Assembly (NCBI GenBank): GCA_964503935.1
Contig: CAZDCJ010000007.1
Location: forward strand, 1-39,939
Length of the DNA stretch: 39,939 nucleotides
Reading direction: 5' to 3'
Source of the DNA: STD2-77 sp964503935
GTDB taxonomy: Bacteria > Patescibacteriota > Minisyncoccia > JAHIHE01 > JAGLIN01
Under the pieces are notes generated by a model. It was not told where the DNA came from. It worked only from the letters and a program-made list of their open reading frames with translations, and ran no database searches. The translations under genes were made by a program, and so were the position numbers. Positions 14,857-22,877 of the stretch are shown piece after piece (position 1 is the stretch's first letter; every line of letters begins with the position of its first letter).

Positions 14857-16044
14857 ATGCCTATGAAAAAAGAACTGGAGTTTCCGGAGGGATTCCTGTG
14901 GGGGTCGGCGTGCTCGTCCTATCAGGTCGAGGGCGGGATCGACGGATGTAATTGGTCTAAGGATTTTCCGGCGGGAAGAGCCTGCGATTTTTGGAACCGG
15001 TACGAGGAGTATTTCGATGTTGCGGAAAAACTCCACCAGAATGTCTTCCGGCTGTCTTTGGAATGGTCCAGGATAGAGCCCACGCCCGGAATATTCGATA
15101 CCGCGGCGATAGGGCGGTATCGTAAGATGCTGGAAAGCCTAAGGAAAAGAGGTATCAAGACAATGGTGACTATATGGCACTTTACGATGCCCGCATGGCT
15201 ATCGGAAGAAGGAGGGTGGAGAAGTTCGCGATCGGCGGAATATTTTTCCAGATATTCGGCTTATGTGGCAAAAGAATTGGGAGATTCGGTTGATTTTTGG
15301 ATTACAATCAACGAGCCGATGATATATACGTCTCAAGGGTACATTATCGGCAGGTTTCCGCCTCGCAAGAGATATAACCTTATCGGTTGCGCTTCAGCAT
15401 CTTTCAATCTTGCGTGGGCACATAAGAGGGCTTATCGAGCCATCAAGGAAATCGATTCGAAAGCCTGCGTGGCCATGGCGGAAAACTATTCTTATGTCGA
15501 GCCGCTTTACAAGGATCCCGTAAGCCGTTTTGCGGTATGGATATGGGACTATGTAAGGAACAGGATATTCTTGGAGTTCACGAAGAAAGAGCAGGATTTC
15601 ATCGGCGTCAATTATTATTTCCACGAGAGGATCGTGTGGGATGTGAAATATCCTTTCGTCATGGTCAAGAACGCCGATAAGGCGGTGTCCGATATCGGGA
15701 CAGAGATATATCCGAAGGGGATCTATGAGGTCTTGAAGCGGATGAGGAAATACGGCCTGCCGATATATGTCACCGAGAACGGCTTGGCTGACGCAAAGGA
15801 CGAGAGAAGGGCCGATTTCATCAGGGATCACCTGAAGTGGATCCATAAGTCCATCGGGGAAGGCGCCGACGTGAAAGGATATCTCCATTGGTCGCTTCTC
15901 GACAATTTCGAATGGGCGGACGGGTACTCTCCGCGGTTCGGGCTGGTGGAGATGGATTACGATAAGTGCGGCTATAAGGTGCGGCCGAGTGCCAAGAAGT
16001 ATGCCGAGATATGCGAGAAGAATAAATTGATAGTAGAGGGATGA
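14857..16044 (+). CDS. Glycoside hydrolase family 1 (beta-glucosidase/beta-galactosidase type)
   Basis: A 395-aa TIM-barrel enzyme. GH1 signatures are FPEGFLWGSACSSYQVEGG at the N-terminus, NVFRLSLEWSRIEPTPG, the acid/base Glu in FWITINEP, the nucleophile Glu in IYVTENGLAD, and HWSLLDNFEWADGYSPRFGL at the C-terminus. It is shorter than typical 440-480-aa family members but keeps both catalytic Glu. No signal peptide, so it is cytoplasmic. The start ATG at 14857 (or 14863, MKKELEF) follows a -10 box closely. It is followed, after a repeat-bearing gap, by an EamA transporter and a second, membrane-anchored glycosidase. Likely role: cleavage of imported beta-linked oligosaccharides (inference; the substrate is not shown by the sequence). 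Confidence 0.92.
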   Translation: MPMKKELEFPEGFLWGSACSSYQVEGGIDGCNWSKDFPAGRACDFWNRYEEYFDVAEKLHQNVFRLSLEWSRIEPTPGIFDTAAIGRYRKMLESLRKRGIKTMVTIWHFTMPAWLSEEGGWRSSRSAEYFSRYSAYVAKELGDSVDFWITINEPMIYTSQGYIIGRFPPRKRYNLIGCASASFNLAWAHKRAYRAIKEIDSKACVAMAENYSYVEPLYKDPVSRFAVWIWDYVRNRIFLEFTKKEQDFIGVNYYFHERIVWDVKYPFVMVKNADKAVSDIGTEIYPKGIYEVLKRMRKYGLPIYVTENGLADAKDERRADFIRDHLKWIHKSIGEGADVKGYLHWSLLDNFEWADGYSPRFGLVEMDYDKCGYKVRPSAKKYAEICEKNKLIVEG

Positions 16045-16084
16045 GACAGCGGGTTCGGGTGGAAAAATATGCGGGTATTGTTAC

Positions 16085-16232
16085 TTGTCATCTTGAAGGA
16101 GCAAGGCGACTGAGAGATCTGGGAAAATAATAATGCGCCTCGCGCACCGTGTTTATAAACAAAACGTATCAAGCCATATCCATTCGTTTCTCAGATCTCT
16201 AACATTCTCTAGTGCTCCGTTCGAAATGACAA
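16085..16232. repeat. Intergenic inverted repeat (GAGAGATCTGGG subtype)
   Basis: Left arm TTGTCATCTTGAAGGAGC ... GAGAGATCTGGGAAA and right arm TTTCTCAGATCTCT ... GCTCCGTTCGAAATGACAAA are imperfect reverse complements. The same arms occur at 34042-34171. It fills most of the gap between the GH1 and EamA genes. Confidence 0.75.
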
Positions 16233-16279
16233 ACTATATATGATTCAGGATCAAGACTAATCAAATAAATCCGTAAAAC

Positions 16280-17224
16280 ATGGAAGTCTGGATAATCATC
16301 GCGGTGCTGGCGCATTTCCTGAACGCTGTTACCGCGATCATTGATAAGCATATCGTTTCCAATAAAGTGATGAAGCCGGTGGTCTATGCTTTCTATTCCG
16401 GCGTATTCCAGATATTGTATCTCCTTACTATTCCGATCCTTGCCGAAATCTGGCCGGCTATGACCTTCCGGTTTCCGTCGTGGGAGCTCTTTGCTCTGGC
16501 GACTTTTGCCGGAGCGCTTTTTATCTTCGCGCTTACGGTCTTCTATAAGGCGATGCAGATGGGCGAAGTGTCGCGCATCACTCCGATCGTCGGGGTATCG
16601 ACGCCGATCTTCACTTATCTTATCTCTGTGCTATTCGTCGGAAGCGCCCTTGAGCCGGAGCAGCTTCGGGCCTTCGTCCTCTTCGTGGTAGGCGGATTTT
16701 TGATGTCGGTCAAGATCACGCGCCAGAGGATAACTCAGGTGAAGGGGATATTCGTCGCGATGTCCGCAGGCATGCTTTTCGCATCATATTATGCGATAAT
16801 CAGTTATCTCTTCGCTAACGTCGGATTCTTGGATGCATTCATGATCCTCCAATTCGGCGGATTCGTCGGCGCGATGCTTCTCCTGATACCTGCGCGGAAC
16901 CGCGAAGCGATATTCAATATGAAAGACGAGGAAAACGATATCATCGAGAATAAGAAGAGCGGCGCGCTGTTCATCTATGACAAGGTGACGGCCGCGGTGG
17001 CCGCATTCCTGCTTACTTATGCAATATCTCTGGCGGGTGATATAAGAGATGTAGTAATCATAAATGCGCTGGAAGCTACGAAGTACGCTTTCACGTTGAT
17101 AATGGCGATCATGCTTTCGAAGAAGCTGCCGGCATTCTTCCATGAACAGACCGACAAGGGGGTCGTGGCGCAGAAATGCATCGCTCTCTTGCTCATCGCT
17201 ATAGGTTTGATCTTAATCGCTTAA
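16280..17224 (+). CDS. EamA/DMT-superfamily transporter
   Basis: A 314-aa protein with about ten hydrophobic helices in two halves, as in EamA (drug/metabolite transporter) proteins. The N-terminal half has VLAHFLNAVTAIIDKHIVS and ALTVFYKAMQMGEVSRITPI, where the GE.S...P pattern is typical of the family. A charged cytoplasmic loop (RNREAIFNMKDEENDIIENK) separates the halves, and the C-terminal half has NALEATKYAFTLIMAIMLSK. The substrate cannot be read from sequence. The next gene, a membrane-bound glycosidase, starts 17 bases after the stop, so the two are probably co-transcribed. Together with the GH1 enzyme this suggests sugar-related import or export, but only as inference. Confidence 0.85.
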   Translation: MEVWIIIAVLAHFLNAVTAIIDKHIVSNKVMKPVVYAFYSGVFQILYLLTIPILAEIWPAMTFRFPSWELFALATFAGALFIFALTVFYKAMQMGEVSRITPIVGVSTPIFTYLISVLFVGSALEPEQLRAFVLFVVGGFLMSVKITRQRITQVKGIFVAMSAGMLFASYYAIISYLFANVGFLDAFMILQFGGFVGAMLLLIPARNREAIFNMKDEENDIIENKKSGALFIYDKVTAAVAAFLLTYAISLAGDIRDVVIINALEATKYAFTLIMAIMLSKKLPAFFHEQTDKGVVAQKCIALLLIAIGLILIA

Positions 17225-17241
17225 TTTAAGACGTAATAGGT

Positions 17242-18270
17242 ATGTCAGACATCAGGACAAGGGGGGGTGGGCATGAGTGGAAGATGAAGAGAGCGAACCG
17301 GACGATATTGTTCCTGTTCGGGCTGCTCATATGCTTCTCTATAGTCATATTCTTCATTTATTCGCCTCGCAATTCCGAGGTGGTCTACGGAGTGACATAT
17401 AGCAAGCCATTCGCGGAGTATATGGGTTTGGACTGGAAAGAAACGTATCTTGCTCTTTTGGACGACCTGGAAGTGAAACGCCTGCGGATACCGGCATACT
17501 GGACCGAGATAGAGAAAGAAAGAGGAAAATACATATTCGATGATCTGGACTGGCAGATAGAACAGGCCGCATCACGCGGCGCCGGAATCGTGTTCGTGGT
17601 CGGGCAGAAGCAGCCGCGGTGGCCGGAGTGCCATATACCGGAGTGGGTGGATGACTTGGATGGCGAAGCGCGTACGGCCGAGATCGAAGAGACGATTACT
17701 ACAGTCATCGACCGCTACAAAGACAATCCTGCCATAATCGCTTGGCAGGTTGAGAACGAACCTTTTTTGCCATACGGAGAGTGTCCGACGATCAATGAAG
17801 ACTTGCTCGATATGGAAATCGCTGTCGTGCGTAATCTTGATCCCACCAGACCTATCATCATAACCGACAGCGGGGAGCTCAGTACCTGGTATAGCGCTGC
17901 CAGCCGGGCGGATATATTGGGTACTACACTTTATCGTATCGTCTGGAACGATAAGCTAGGCTATGTCCATTATCCTATCTCTTCGCTTTTTTACCGCTTC
18001 AAGGCCGCATTTATTACTTACTTTACGGATGTGGACAAGATAATTATCGTGGAACTCCAGGGCGAGCCCTGGGGGCCGAAAAACATACTGGAAATGCCGC
18101 TCGAGGAGCAGTACGAATCTATGAACGCGGAGCAATTCCGCAGGAATATCGATTTCGTCTCGAATGTGGAGTTTTCCGAGGCATACCTCTGGGGAGGGGA
18201 ATGGTGGTATTGGCTCAAGACGGTGAAAGGAGACGACAGCATATGGAAAGAAGCAAGGAAGATATTCTGA
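17242..18270 (+). CDS. Membrane-anchored TIM-barrel glycoside hydrolase (clan GH-A type)
   Basis: A 342-aa protein from ATG 17242; ATG at 17284 (MKRANRTILFLFG) is an alternative. A signal anchor at about residues 19-36 (ILFLFGLLICFSIVIFFIY) places the rest outside the membrane. The barrel shows VKRLRIPAYWTEIE (strand 2), IIAWQVENEPFLPYG with the acid/base Glu, and IIIVELQGEPWG with the likely nucleophile Glu. These are features of clan GH-A families such as GH5, GH39 and GH42; the exact family is uncertain. The C-terminal EAYLWGGEWWYW fits the last barrel strand. It follows the EamA gene by 17 bases. Likely role: trimming of extracellular beta-glycans (inference). Confidence 0.8.
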   Translation: MSDIRTRGGGHEWKMKRANRTILFLFGLLICFSIVIFFIYSPRNSEVVYGVTYSKPFAEYMGLDWKETYLALLDDLEVKRLRIPAYWTEIEKERGKYIFDDLDWQIEQAASRGAGIVFVVGQKQPRWPECHIPEWVDDLDGEARTAEIEETITTVIDRYKDNPAIIAWQVENEPFLPYGECPTINEDLLDMEIAVVRNLDPTRPIIITDSGELSTWYSAASRADILGTTLYRIVWNDKLGYVHYPISSLFYRFKAAFITYFTDVDKIIIVELQGEPWGPKNILEMPLEEQYESMNAEQFRRNIDFVSNVEFSEAYLWGGEWWYWLKTVKGDDSIWKEARKIF

Positions 18271-18322
18271 CGGGCGGAGAAGCTGCCCTGCTAGGCAGAC
18301 GAACCAGTGATGCTGGTAAAAT

Positions 18323-18346
18323 ATGCTGGATATCAGCGTCCAGCAT
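18323..18346 (+). other. Perfect hairpin between glycosidase and corA
   Basis: ATGCTGGA / TCCAGCAT with loop TATCAGCG, 52 bases after the glycosidase stop. It has no T-run, so it is a weak terminator candidate or a leader element of corA. Confidence 0.5.
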
Positions 18347-18374
18347 CTCTAATCATAATAATCTTGTCACACCT

Positions 18375-19295
18375 ATGATCAATGTATATAAGAATTCCCA
18401 GAAATCGCCCGAGCTTAGACAGATCGGGAACATCGAGCCAGGAAGCTGGGTGCAGGTCATGAAACCTACGCAAGAGGAGGTCGGTCATCTTGTGGAGACG
18501 TTCAGGATCGACCCGACGATACTCGAGGACGGCCTTGACGAGAATGAGATATCGCGCCTTGAGAAAGACGACGGTATCTTTTACATGATCATAAGGTTTC
18601 CTATCAGGAAAGAGGGAGTGATCTCTACTGCTCCTCTGCTCATAATCATCACCGAGGAATATATCGTGACCATCTGCAAGGAAGAGGAACAGGTCACACG
18701 CGCTTTTCTCAAGAATGATCCGGATTTCCTTACCACGAAGCGGACGTATTTCGTCCTCAAGACCATCTCTGAGATATTCCGCAACTATGATTCGTATCTC
18801 AATAGGATACTCAAGGACATCAAGCAGAAGAAGTTCGAGATGACCAATCTAAGCAACAGGGATATCCTCTTCCTGGTCCAGGAAGAGGAAACGCTCAACG
18901 ACTTCGTCTCCGCGCTGGTGCCGACTATCGCTCTCACCGAGAGGATCCTCAGAGGGAAATATCTCACGATATACGATAAGGATGTGGATGTGGTCGAGGA
19001 CCTGGTATTGGATAGCAAGCAGACGCTGGAGCTATCCCAGAACGGTCTCAAGTCCATCAAGAACATCCGCGAGGCTTATTCGGCCATATTGACCAACGAC
19101 CTTAACAAGGTGATGAAGGTCCTTACGATCGCGACTATCGTGCTCACGGTGCCTACCATCATCGCCAGCATCTTCGGCATGAATGTGCCGCTGCCGCTGC
19201 AAGATGATCCGATGGCTTTCTTCGATATCATGCTGCTGACACTCCTGTTCGTGCTCATATTGTCCTTCATTATCGTAAGAAGGAGATGGTTGTAG
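18375..19295 (+). CDS. corA: CorA-family magnesium/divalent cation channel
   Basis: A 306-aa protein with the family layout: an alpha/beta cytoplasmic N-terminal domain (WVQVMKPTQEEVGHLVETF, FRIDPTILEDGLDENEISRLEKDD, YMIIRFP), a long helical stalk (residues 110-240), two C-terminal membrane helices and the signature SIFGMN between them (the universal GMN motif). The tail IIVRRRWL is basic, as usual. The frame is open upstream to 18201, but that part overlaps the end of the previous gene and has no CorA similarity. ATG 18375 gives the normal N-terminus. It is monocistronic by appearance. Role: Mg2+ uptake across the inner membrane as a pentamer. Confidence 0.93.
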   Translation: MINVYKNSQKSPELRQIGNIEPGSWVQVMKPTQEEVGHLVETFRIDPTILEDGLDENEISRLEKDDGIFYMIIRFPIRKEGVISTAPLLIIITEEYIVTICKEEEQVTRAFLKNDPDFLTTKRTYFVLKTISEIFRNYDSYLNRILKDIKQKKFEMTNLSNRDILFLVQEEETLNDFVSALVPTIALTERILRGKYLTIYDKDVDVVEDLVLDSKQTLELSQNGLKSIKNIREAYSAILTNDLNKVMKVLTIATIVLTVPTIIASIFGMNVPLPLQDDPMAFFDIMLLTLLFVLILSFIIVRRRWL

Positions 19296-19329
19296 GTGGG
19301 GATATGATTATTTCTGTTAATCTAAAACC

Positions 19330-19857
19330 ATGATAAGGAATACTTTCTTTAATTTCTTTATTTATGAGCAGAGTAAGGATTATTATCATAAAAAAGAGAA
19401 GGATGCTTTAGATAGAGAGCGGCAGCAAATGGAAAAAGATCCGAGCTGGAAGAATGCGCGCAAAGATACAAGGGAAAAGTTCTTAACAAGAGGTTCTTCA
19501 TTCTCTGCATGGGAATTCAATAACGTTATAGGAATACTGAAAATAGGAATGGATGGGGAGAATTCTTTAACGGGTAAGATCTATTTAAAAAGAAGATATT
19601 TTCCCAGAGGTTCGTCAATTAAAGATGGCTCTAGAAATAAAACTACCTTGGAAAAGCAACATTATCTCCAGTATATCGATTTGTGCAAAAAAAGAGTCGA
19701 TATCAATAAGAATAGCTCATACGTTGAGAGTATGCATCATATAATCAAGGAAGCTGAGGATAAAATCAATAAGAAGGGATGGTTTTTATCTTTGCCCGGC
19801 TTTAGTTTCGATTGTTATGATTTTTCAAAAGCTTGTAAACAGATGAAAGAGCTATAG
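19330..19857 (+). CDS. Orphan hypothetical protein, A+T-rich
   Basis: A 175-aa protein from ATG 19330. The family is not recognised. The sequence is strongly charged (Lys/Asp/Glu/Arg/Asn) and begins MIRNTFFNFFIYEQSKDYYH. A central Trp-Glu-Phe-Asn-Asn segment (SAWEFNNVIGILKIGMD) is followed by basic stretches, and the C-terminus holds FSFDCYDFSKAC. No signal peptide or membrane helix. Codon choice is plainly more A+T-rich (AAA, ATA, TTT, TTA) than in corA or nusG, suggesting recent acquisition. No ribosome site or promoter is clear, and no terminator follows. A toxin-, phage- or mobile-element-related role is possible but not shown. Confidence 0.65.
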   Translation: MIRNTFFNFFIYEQSKDYYHKKEKDALDRERQQMEKDPSWKNARKDTREKFLTRGSSFSAWEFNNVIGILKIGMDGENSLTGKIYLKRRYFPRGSSIKDGSRNKTTLEKQHYLQYIDLCKKRVDINKNSSYVESMHHIIKEAEDKINKKGWFLSLPGFSFDCYDFSKACKQMKEL

Positions 19858-20085
19858 GTCGGGTAGCATTGATTATGGAAGTTTGCGGTAATATAGGGAT
19901 TCCTCGACTTCGCTACGCGGAATTTATCCTGACGAAGATCAGGGCTCAGAATGACAAACTGTACGGTTTGTCGCAGGATATGAGGCTTGGCATACAGACG
20001 CACTGTGTTTTTTGCTCTATTCTAATAAATAGGGATTATTTTTATTATACGATATGCCGTTTTGGAGTTATTTGAATATTAGGCT
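19858..20085. other. Intergenic segment with one repeat arm and A+T-rich stretches
   Basis: Contains a single arm of the dispersed repeat family (GATCAGGGCTCAGAATGACAAA around 19938-19959) without a matching partner nearby, then a short ACAG/CTGT hairpin with a T-run near 19995-20012. No gene is supported. Confidence 0.4.
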
Positions 20086-20114
20086 TTGGCATCTTTGCAG
20101 GAAAAGCGTATGAT
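20086..20114 (+). promoter_or_regulatory. Promoter of the 62-aa gene
   Basis: TTGGCA at 20086-20091 and TATGAT at 20109-20114 with a 17-base spacer. The predicted start is about 13 bases before the ATG at 20134. Confidence 0.65.
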
Positions 20115-20133
20115 AAGAAGAAAGTGATCGGAC

Positions 20134-20322
20134 ATGAATGGAACGGATATCGGGGAAGAGAAGATTTACGAAGGTCGGATAGGCACGATGACAGTCGAAA
20201 AAAGAAGGGCGATACAGGAACGAAATGAATCGGGAATCGCAGCTTCTAATCGACAGCTTGAAAATATCTTGGAGCTTTGTCTGACCGAAACTCTCGAGAG
20301 GGCTTCAATAATGCTGGAATAA
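20134..20322 (+). CDS. Small hypothetical protein (62 aa)
   Basis: A short hydrophilic, mostly helical protein: MNGTDIGEEKIYEGRIGTMT, then RRAIQERNESGIAASNRQLE and LELCLTETLERA. The family is not recognised. A promoter 20 bases upstream and a strong terminator that overlaps the stop codon make a complete monocistronic unit, so the gene is probably real. No Shine-Dalgarno precedes the start and the leader is about 13 bases. It could also be a short RNA with an incidental frame. Confidence 0.55.
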   Translation: MNGTDIGEEKIYEGRIGTMTVEKRRAIQERNESGIAASNRQLENILELCLTETLERASIMLE

Positions 20323-20343
20323 TAACTATTATTCCATTTTTTT
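20316..20343 (+). terminator. Rho-independent terminator overlapping the stop of the 62-aa gene
   Basis: GGAATAAT / ATTATTCC perfect stem with loop AACT, followed by ATTTTTTT. The TAA stop lies in the stem. Confidence 0.88.
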
Positions 20344-20483
20344 CTGGTGTCTGGGGCGGAAAGTAGTGCTGGGATGGGGAAAATGTGATATTGGCGGAGA
20401 AGGACGAAAAATAAGGCATATTTTGGCTTAAAATGCGGGAAAAAGGCGCTGAAGCTCCGGGACTGCCTAAGGATCGGCCAGAC

Positions 20484-20512
20484 TTGACTTTATTTTGTTT
20501 TAGAGATATTAT
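20484..20512 (+). promoter_or_regulatory. Promoter of secE-nusG-rplK
   Basis: TTGACT at 20484-20489 and TATTAT at 20507-20512 with a 17-base spacer; leader about 75 bases. Confidence 0.75.
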
Positions 20513-20540
20513 GTAATCGTATATTGAAAATATGATTAAT

Positions 20541-20559
20541 GGCCTCCAAGGGCCGTTTT
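20541..20559 (+). promoter_or_regulatory. Leader hairpin with T-run upstream of secE
   Basis: GGCC / GGCC hairpin (loop TCCAAG) followed by GTTTT, between the promoter and the secE start. It resembles a weak intrinsic terminator and may attenuate the operon. Confidence 0.45.
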
Positions 20560-20593
20560 AAAATCGAGAGTTTTAAGCCTTAAACAAATATAG

Positions 20594-20776
20594 ATGGACA
20601 TCAAAACTTATATTACAGAAGTTCGCGCAGAGATGAGAAAAGTGAGCTGGCCCACCAAGCAGAAGACGATCAAAGACTCGTTCCTAGTGATCGGGGCAAG
20701 CCTTCTGACCGCCGCTTTCATGGGCGGAGCCGATGCGCTGTTCAGTTATCTGGCCCAGAGGATTATAGTGGGCTAG
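20594..20776 (+). CDS. secE: Preprotein translocase subunit SecE
   Basis: A 60-aa protein with the short-form SecE layout: ITEVRAEMRKVSWPTKQKTI (the amphipathic helix with the signature KVSWP), then one membrane helix (FLVIGASLLTAAFMGGADALFSYL). SecE clamps SecY in the protein-export channel. It is followed by nusG after 25 bases, the conserved bacterial order. It has its own promoter at 20484. No tRNA gene precedes it, unlike in many genomes. Confidence 0.95.
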   Translation: MDIKTYITEVRAEMRKVSWPTKQKTIKDSFLVIGASLLTAAFMGGADALFSYLAQRIIVG

Positions 20777-20801
20777 ATTTAATCATTAAGAAGAGAAGAT
20801 T

Positions 20802-21347
20802 ATGCCAAAACAAGTAGCAGATTTTGGGCGTAATTGGTATGTTCTGCATACTTATTCCGGATATGAAGATAACGTCTGTCGCAATCTGAAGCAAAGGATT
20901 GAGTCGATGGGAATGGAAGACAAAATCTTCGATGTAATGGTCCCCAAAGAGAAGAAGATAAAGATCAAGAACGGGAAGAGGAAAGTGGTCGAAGAGAGGA
21001 TATTCCCGGGATATGTGCTGGTAGAGATGATCGTGACGGATGACTCGTGGTATGTAGTGCGCAATACACCGAACGTAACGGGGTTCATCGGTTCCGGAAC
21101 CACCCCGACGCCGATCGAAGAAGAAGAGATGTCGGGCATCAAGAAGCGCATGGGCGTCAAGGAACCTAAATACAAGATCGACGTGGGTATCGGCGACATC
21201 ATCAAGATCGTGGACGGCCCGTTCAAGGATTTCGACGGCAAGATCGATTCGATAGACGAAGAGAAGGGTAAGATCAAAGTCCTGGTGCAGATGTTCGGGC
21301 GCGAGACTCCTATCGAGTTGGATTTCTTGCAGATTAAGAAGATTTAA
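20802..21347 (+). CDS. nusG: Transcription termination/antitermination factor NusG
   Basis: A 181-aa protein with the NGN domain (NWYVLHTYSGYEDNVCRNLK, RIFPGYVLVEM, WYVVRNTPNVTGFIG) and a C-terminal KOW domain (GDIIKIVDGPFKDFDGKID ... VLVQMFGRETPIELDF). NusG binds RNA polymerase and links it to Rho or ribosomes. Length is normal. It sits between secE and rplK (15-base gap), the standard arrangement. Confidence 0.97.
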   Translation: MPKQVADFGRNWYVLHTYSGYEDNVCRNLKQRIESMGMEDKIFDVMVPKEKKIKIKNGKRKVVEERIFPGYVLVEMIVTDDSWYVVRNTPNVTGFIGSGTTPTPIEEEEMSGIKKRMGVKEPKYKIDVGIGDIIKIVDGPFKDFDGKIDSIDEEKGKIKVLVQMFGRETPIELDFLQIKKI

Positions 21348-21362
21348 AATTATCAGAAATAT

Positions 21363-21785
21363 ATGGCAAAGAAAATAATAAAAGCGATAAAAGTACAGAT
21401 TCCGGCGGGAAAAGCGACTCCGGCCCCCCCACTCGGTCCGGCGCTCGGACAAGCGGGTATCAATATCCAGGAATTCTGCACGCGCTTCAATAACGATTCC
21501 AAGGACTTGAGCGATATCGTGCCGGTAAGGATCATCGTCTACGAAGACAAATCATACGAATATTTCATGAAAGGCACTCCGGCTACCAACCTCATCATGA
21601 AGGCGGCTGGGATCGAGAAGGGTTCGAAAGTCCCTCAGAAGGATAAGGTAGGCAAGCTGACAAAACAGCAGCTCAGGGAAATTGCCGAGAAGAAGATGAA
21701 GGACCTCAACGCCAATGATGTAGAGCAGGCAATGAAGATCATTGTGGGTAGCGCCAGGTCCATGGGTGTGACGATAGAGGAATAG
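21363..21785 (+). CDS. rplK: 50S ribosomal protein L11
   Basis: A 140-aa protein with the classic start KIIKAIKVQIPAGKATPAPP, LGPALGQAGINIQEFC, the C-terminal RNA-binding part (TKQQLREIAEKKMKDLNAND) and GSARSMGVTIEE. L11 binds the GTPase centre of 23S rRNA. It follows nusG after 15 bases. Unlike the usual rplK-rplA spacing, a 150-bp inverted repeat separates it from rplA. Confidence 0.97.
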   Translation: MAKKIIKAIKVQIPAGKATPAPPLGPALGQAGINIQEFCTRFNNDSKDLSDIVPVRIIVYEDKSYEYFMKGTPATNLIMKAAGIEKGSKVPQKDKVGKLTKQQLREIAEKKMKDLNANDVEQAMKIIVGSARSMGVTIEE

Positions 21786-21791
21786 TTTTTC

Positions 21792-21942
21792 TGTCATTCT
21801 GAGCCCTTGCTTTGCGAGGATAAAGTCCGCAAGGCGCAGCGAAGAATCCCGTTACTATGCAAATATAAATATCGATATCGGGGCGTACTAGTGAATTTTA
21901 TCGGCATGGTAGCGGGATCCTTCGGAGTACCTGAGGATGACA
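21792..21942. repeat. Intergenic inverted repeat between rplK and rplA
   Basis: Left arm TGTCATTCTGAGC ... GCGAAGAATCCCGTTAC and right arm GTAGCGGGATCCTTCGGAG ... TGAGGATGACA are imperfect reverse complements. It is a copy of the same family as 26399-26516 (shared GAAGAATC, CGTTAC and ATGCAAATA). Its outer ATGACA might also act as a -35 for a weak promoter (TAACAT at 21961) in front of rplA. Confidence 0.8.
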
Positions 21943-21979
21943 AAGAATAGGCAGTTTGTGTAACATTAATCATTTATTT

Positions 21980-22010
21980 GTGGGAGCTTTGTAATAAGCG
22001 CTCGTACCAC
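21980..22010 (+). promoter_or_regulatory. Leader hairpin before rplA, possible L1 operator
   Basis: GTGGGAGC and GCTCGTACCAC pair to a helix with internal asymmetry just before the Shine-Dalgarno AAAGGAG (22012-22018). Many bacteria autoregulate L1 through an mRNA mimic of the 23S L1 site in this position. The fit is suggestive, not proven. Confidence 0.5.
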
Positions 22011-22024
22011 GAAAGGAGAAAAAT

Positions 22025-22705
22025 ATGCAAAGATCAAAACGTTACAGGGCTCTGAAAGAGCAAGTAGACCGCAACAAGACCTATACGATCGATGAAGCGG
22101 TGGAATTACTGGTCAAGAACGCCAACTCGAAATTCGATGAGAGCGTCGAGGTGCACCTCAGGACGGGTATCGACCCGAAGCAGGCTGACCAGCAGATCCG
22201 CGGTACTATCGTCCTGCCGCACGGAACCGGAAAGGAAAAGAAAATCGCGGTATTCGCAGAAGGCGAACAGCTGATTGAGGCGGAAGCGGCCGGAGCCGAT
22301 GTGTTTGGCGGCCAGGATCTCATCGACAAGATCAAGAACACTAAGGAAGTCAATTTCGATGTCTCTGTAGCTACTCCGGACATGATGAGAAAGATGGCAA
22401 GCGTCGCCAAGATCCTCGGTCCGAAAGGGCTTATGCCTTCGCCGAAGACCGACACTGTCACTACCGACATTAAGGGTACCGTCGAGCAGCTCAAGAAAGG
22501 AAAGCTGAGCTTCAAGAACGATAACACTTCCAATATCCACCAGCTCGTCGGGAAGGTCTCTTTCGGAGAAGAGAAGCTCCGCGACAACATCCAGGCTTTC
22601 GTCCAGAATATCCGCGACAACAAGCCGACAGGTGCCAAGGGGGAATTCATCAAGAGTGTTACCGTTACCTCCACGATGGGCATAGGAATCAAAGTCAATC
22701 TATAG
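22025..22705 (+). CDS. rplA: 50S ribosomal protein L1
   Basis: A 226-aa protein with typical L1 blocks: KRYRALKEQVDRNKTYTIDE, NSKFDESVEVHLRTGIDPKQ, VLPHGTGKEKKIAVFAEGE, MRKMASVAKILGPKGLMPSP and SVTVTSTMGIGIKVNL. L1 forms the mobile stalk at the ribosomal E-site. The ATG has a strong ribosome site (AAAGGAG, 6 bases upstream). A hairpin with a UUCG loop follows the stop, so rplJ/rplL are not in this operon. Confidence 0.97.
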   Translation: MQRSKRYRALKEQVDRNKTYTIDEAVELLVKNANSKFDESVEVHLRTGIDPKQADQQIRGTIVLPHGTGKEKKIAVFAEGEQLIEAEAAGADVFGGQDLIDKIKNTKEVNFDVSVATPDMMRKMASVAKILGPKGLMPSPKTDTVTTDIKGTVEQLKKGKLSFKNDNTSNIHQLVGKVSFGEEKLRDNIQAFVQNIRDNKPTGAKGEFIKSVTVTSTMGIGIKVNL

Positions 22706-22716
22706 TTTTGGATAAT

Positions 22717-22740
22717 GAGACCGGTCTTCGGACCGGTTTC
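22717..22740 (+). terminator. Terminator-like hairpin after rplA
   Basis: GAGACCGGTC / GACCGGTTTC with a TTCG tetraloop; the T-run is poor (TTTCATAG). Confidence 0.65.
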
Positions 22741-22877
22741 ATAGTGGGCGGATTTGAGATAATTCAAGCATCAGGCAGTTGCCAGGGCTGGCTGGTGCGA
22801 ATATTATCTGGAAAAATTACTCATCTTTCCAAATAGACACGAAGTCTGAAAGGTGTAAGATGTGCTGATATAGAAAC

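Noticed and set aside
18201..18374. Upstream extension of corA
   Set aside because: It overlaps the end of the glycosidase gene and a hairpin, and adds residues not found in CorA proteins.
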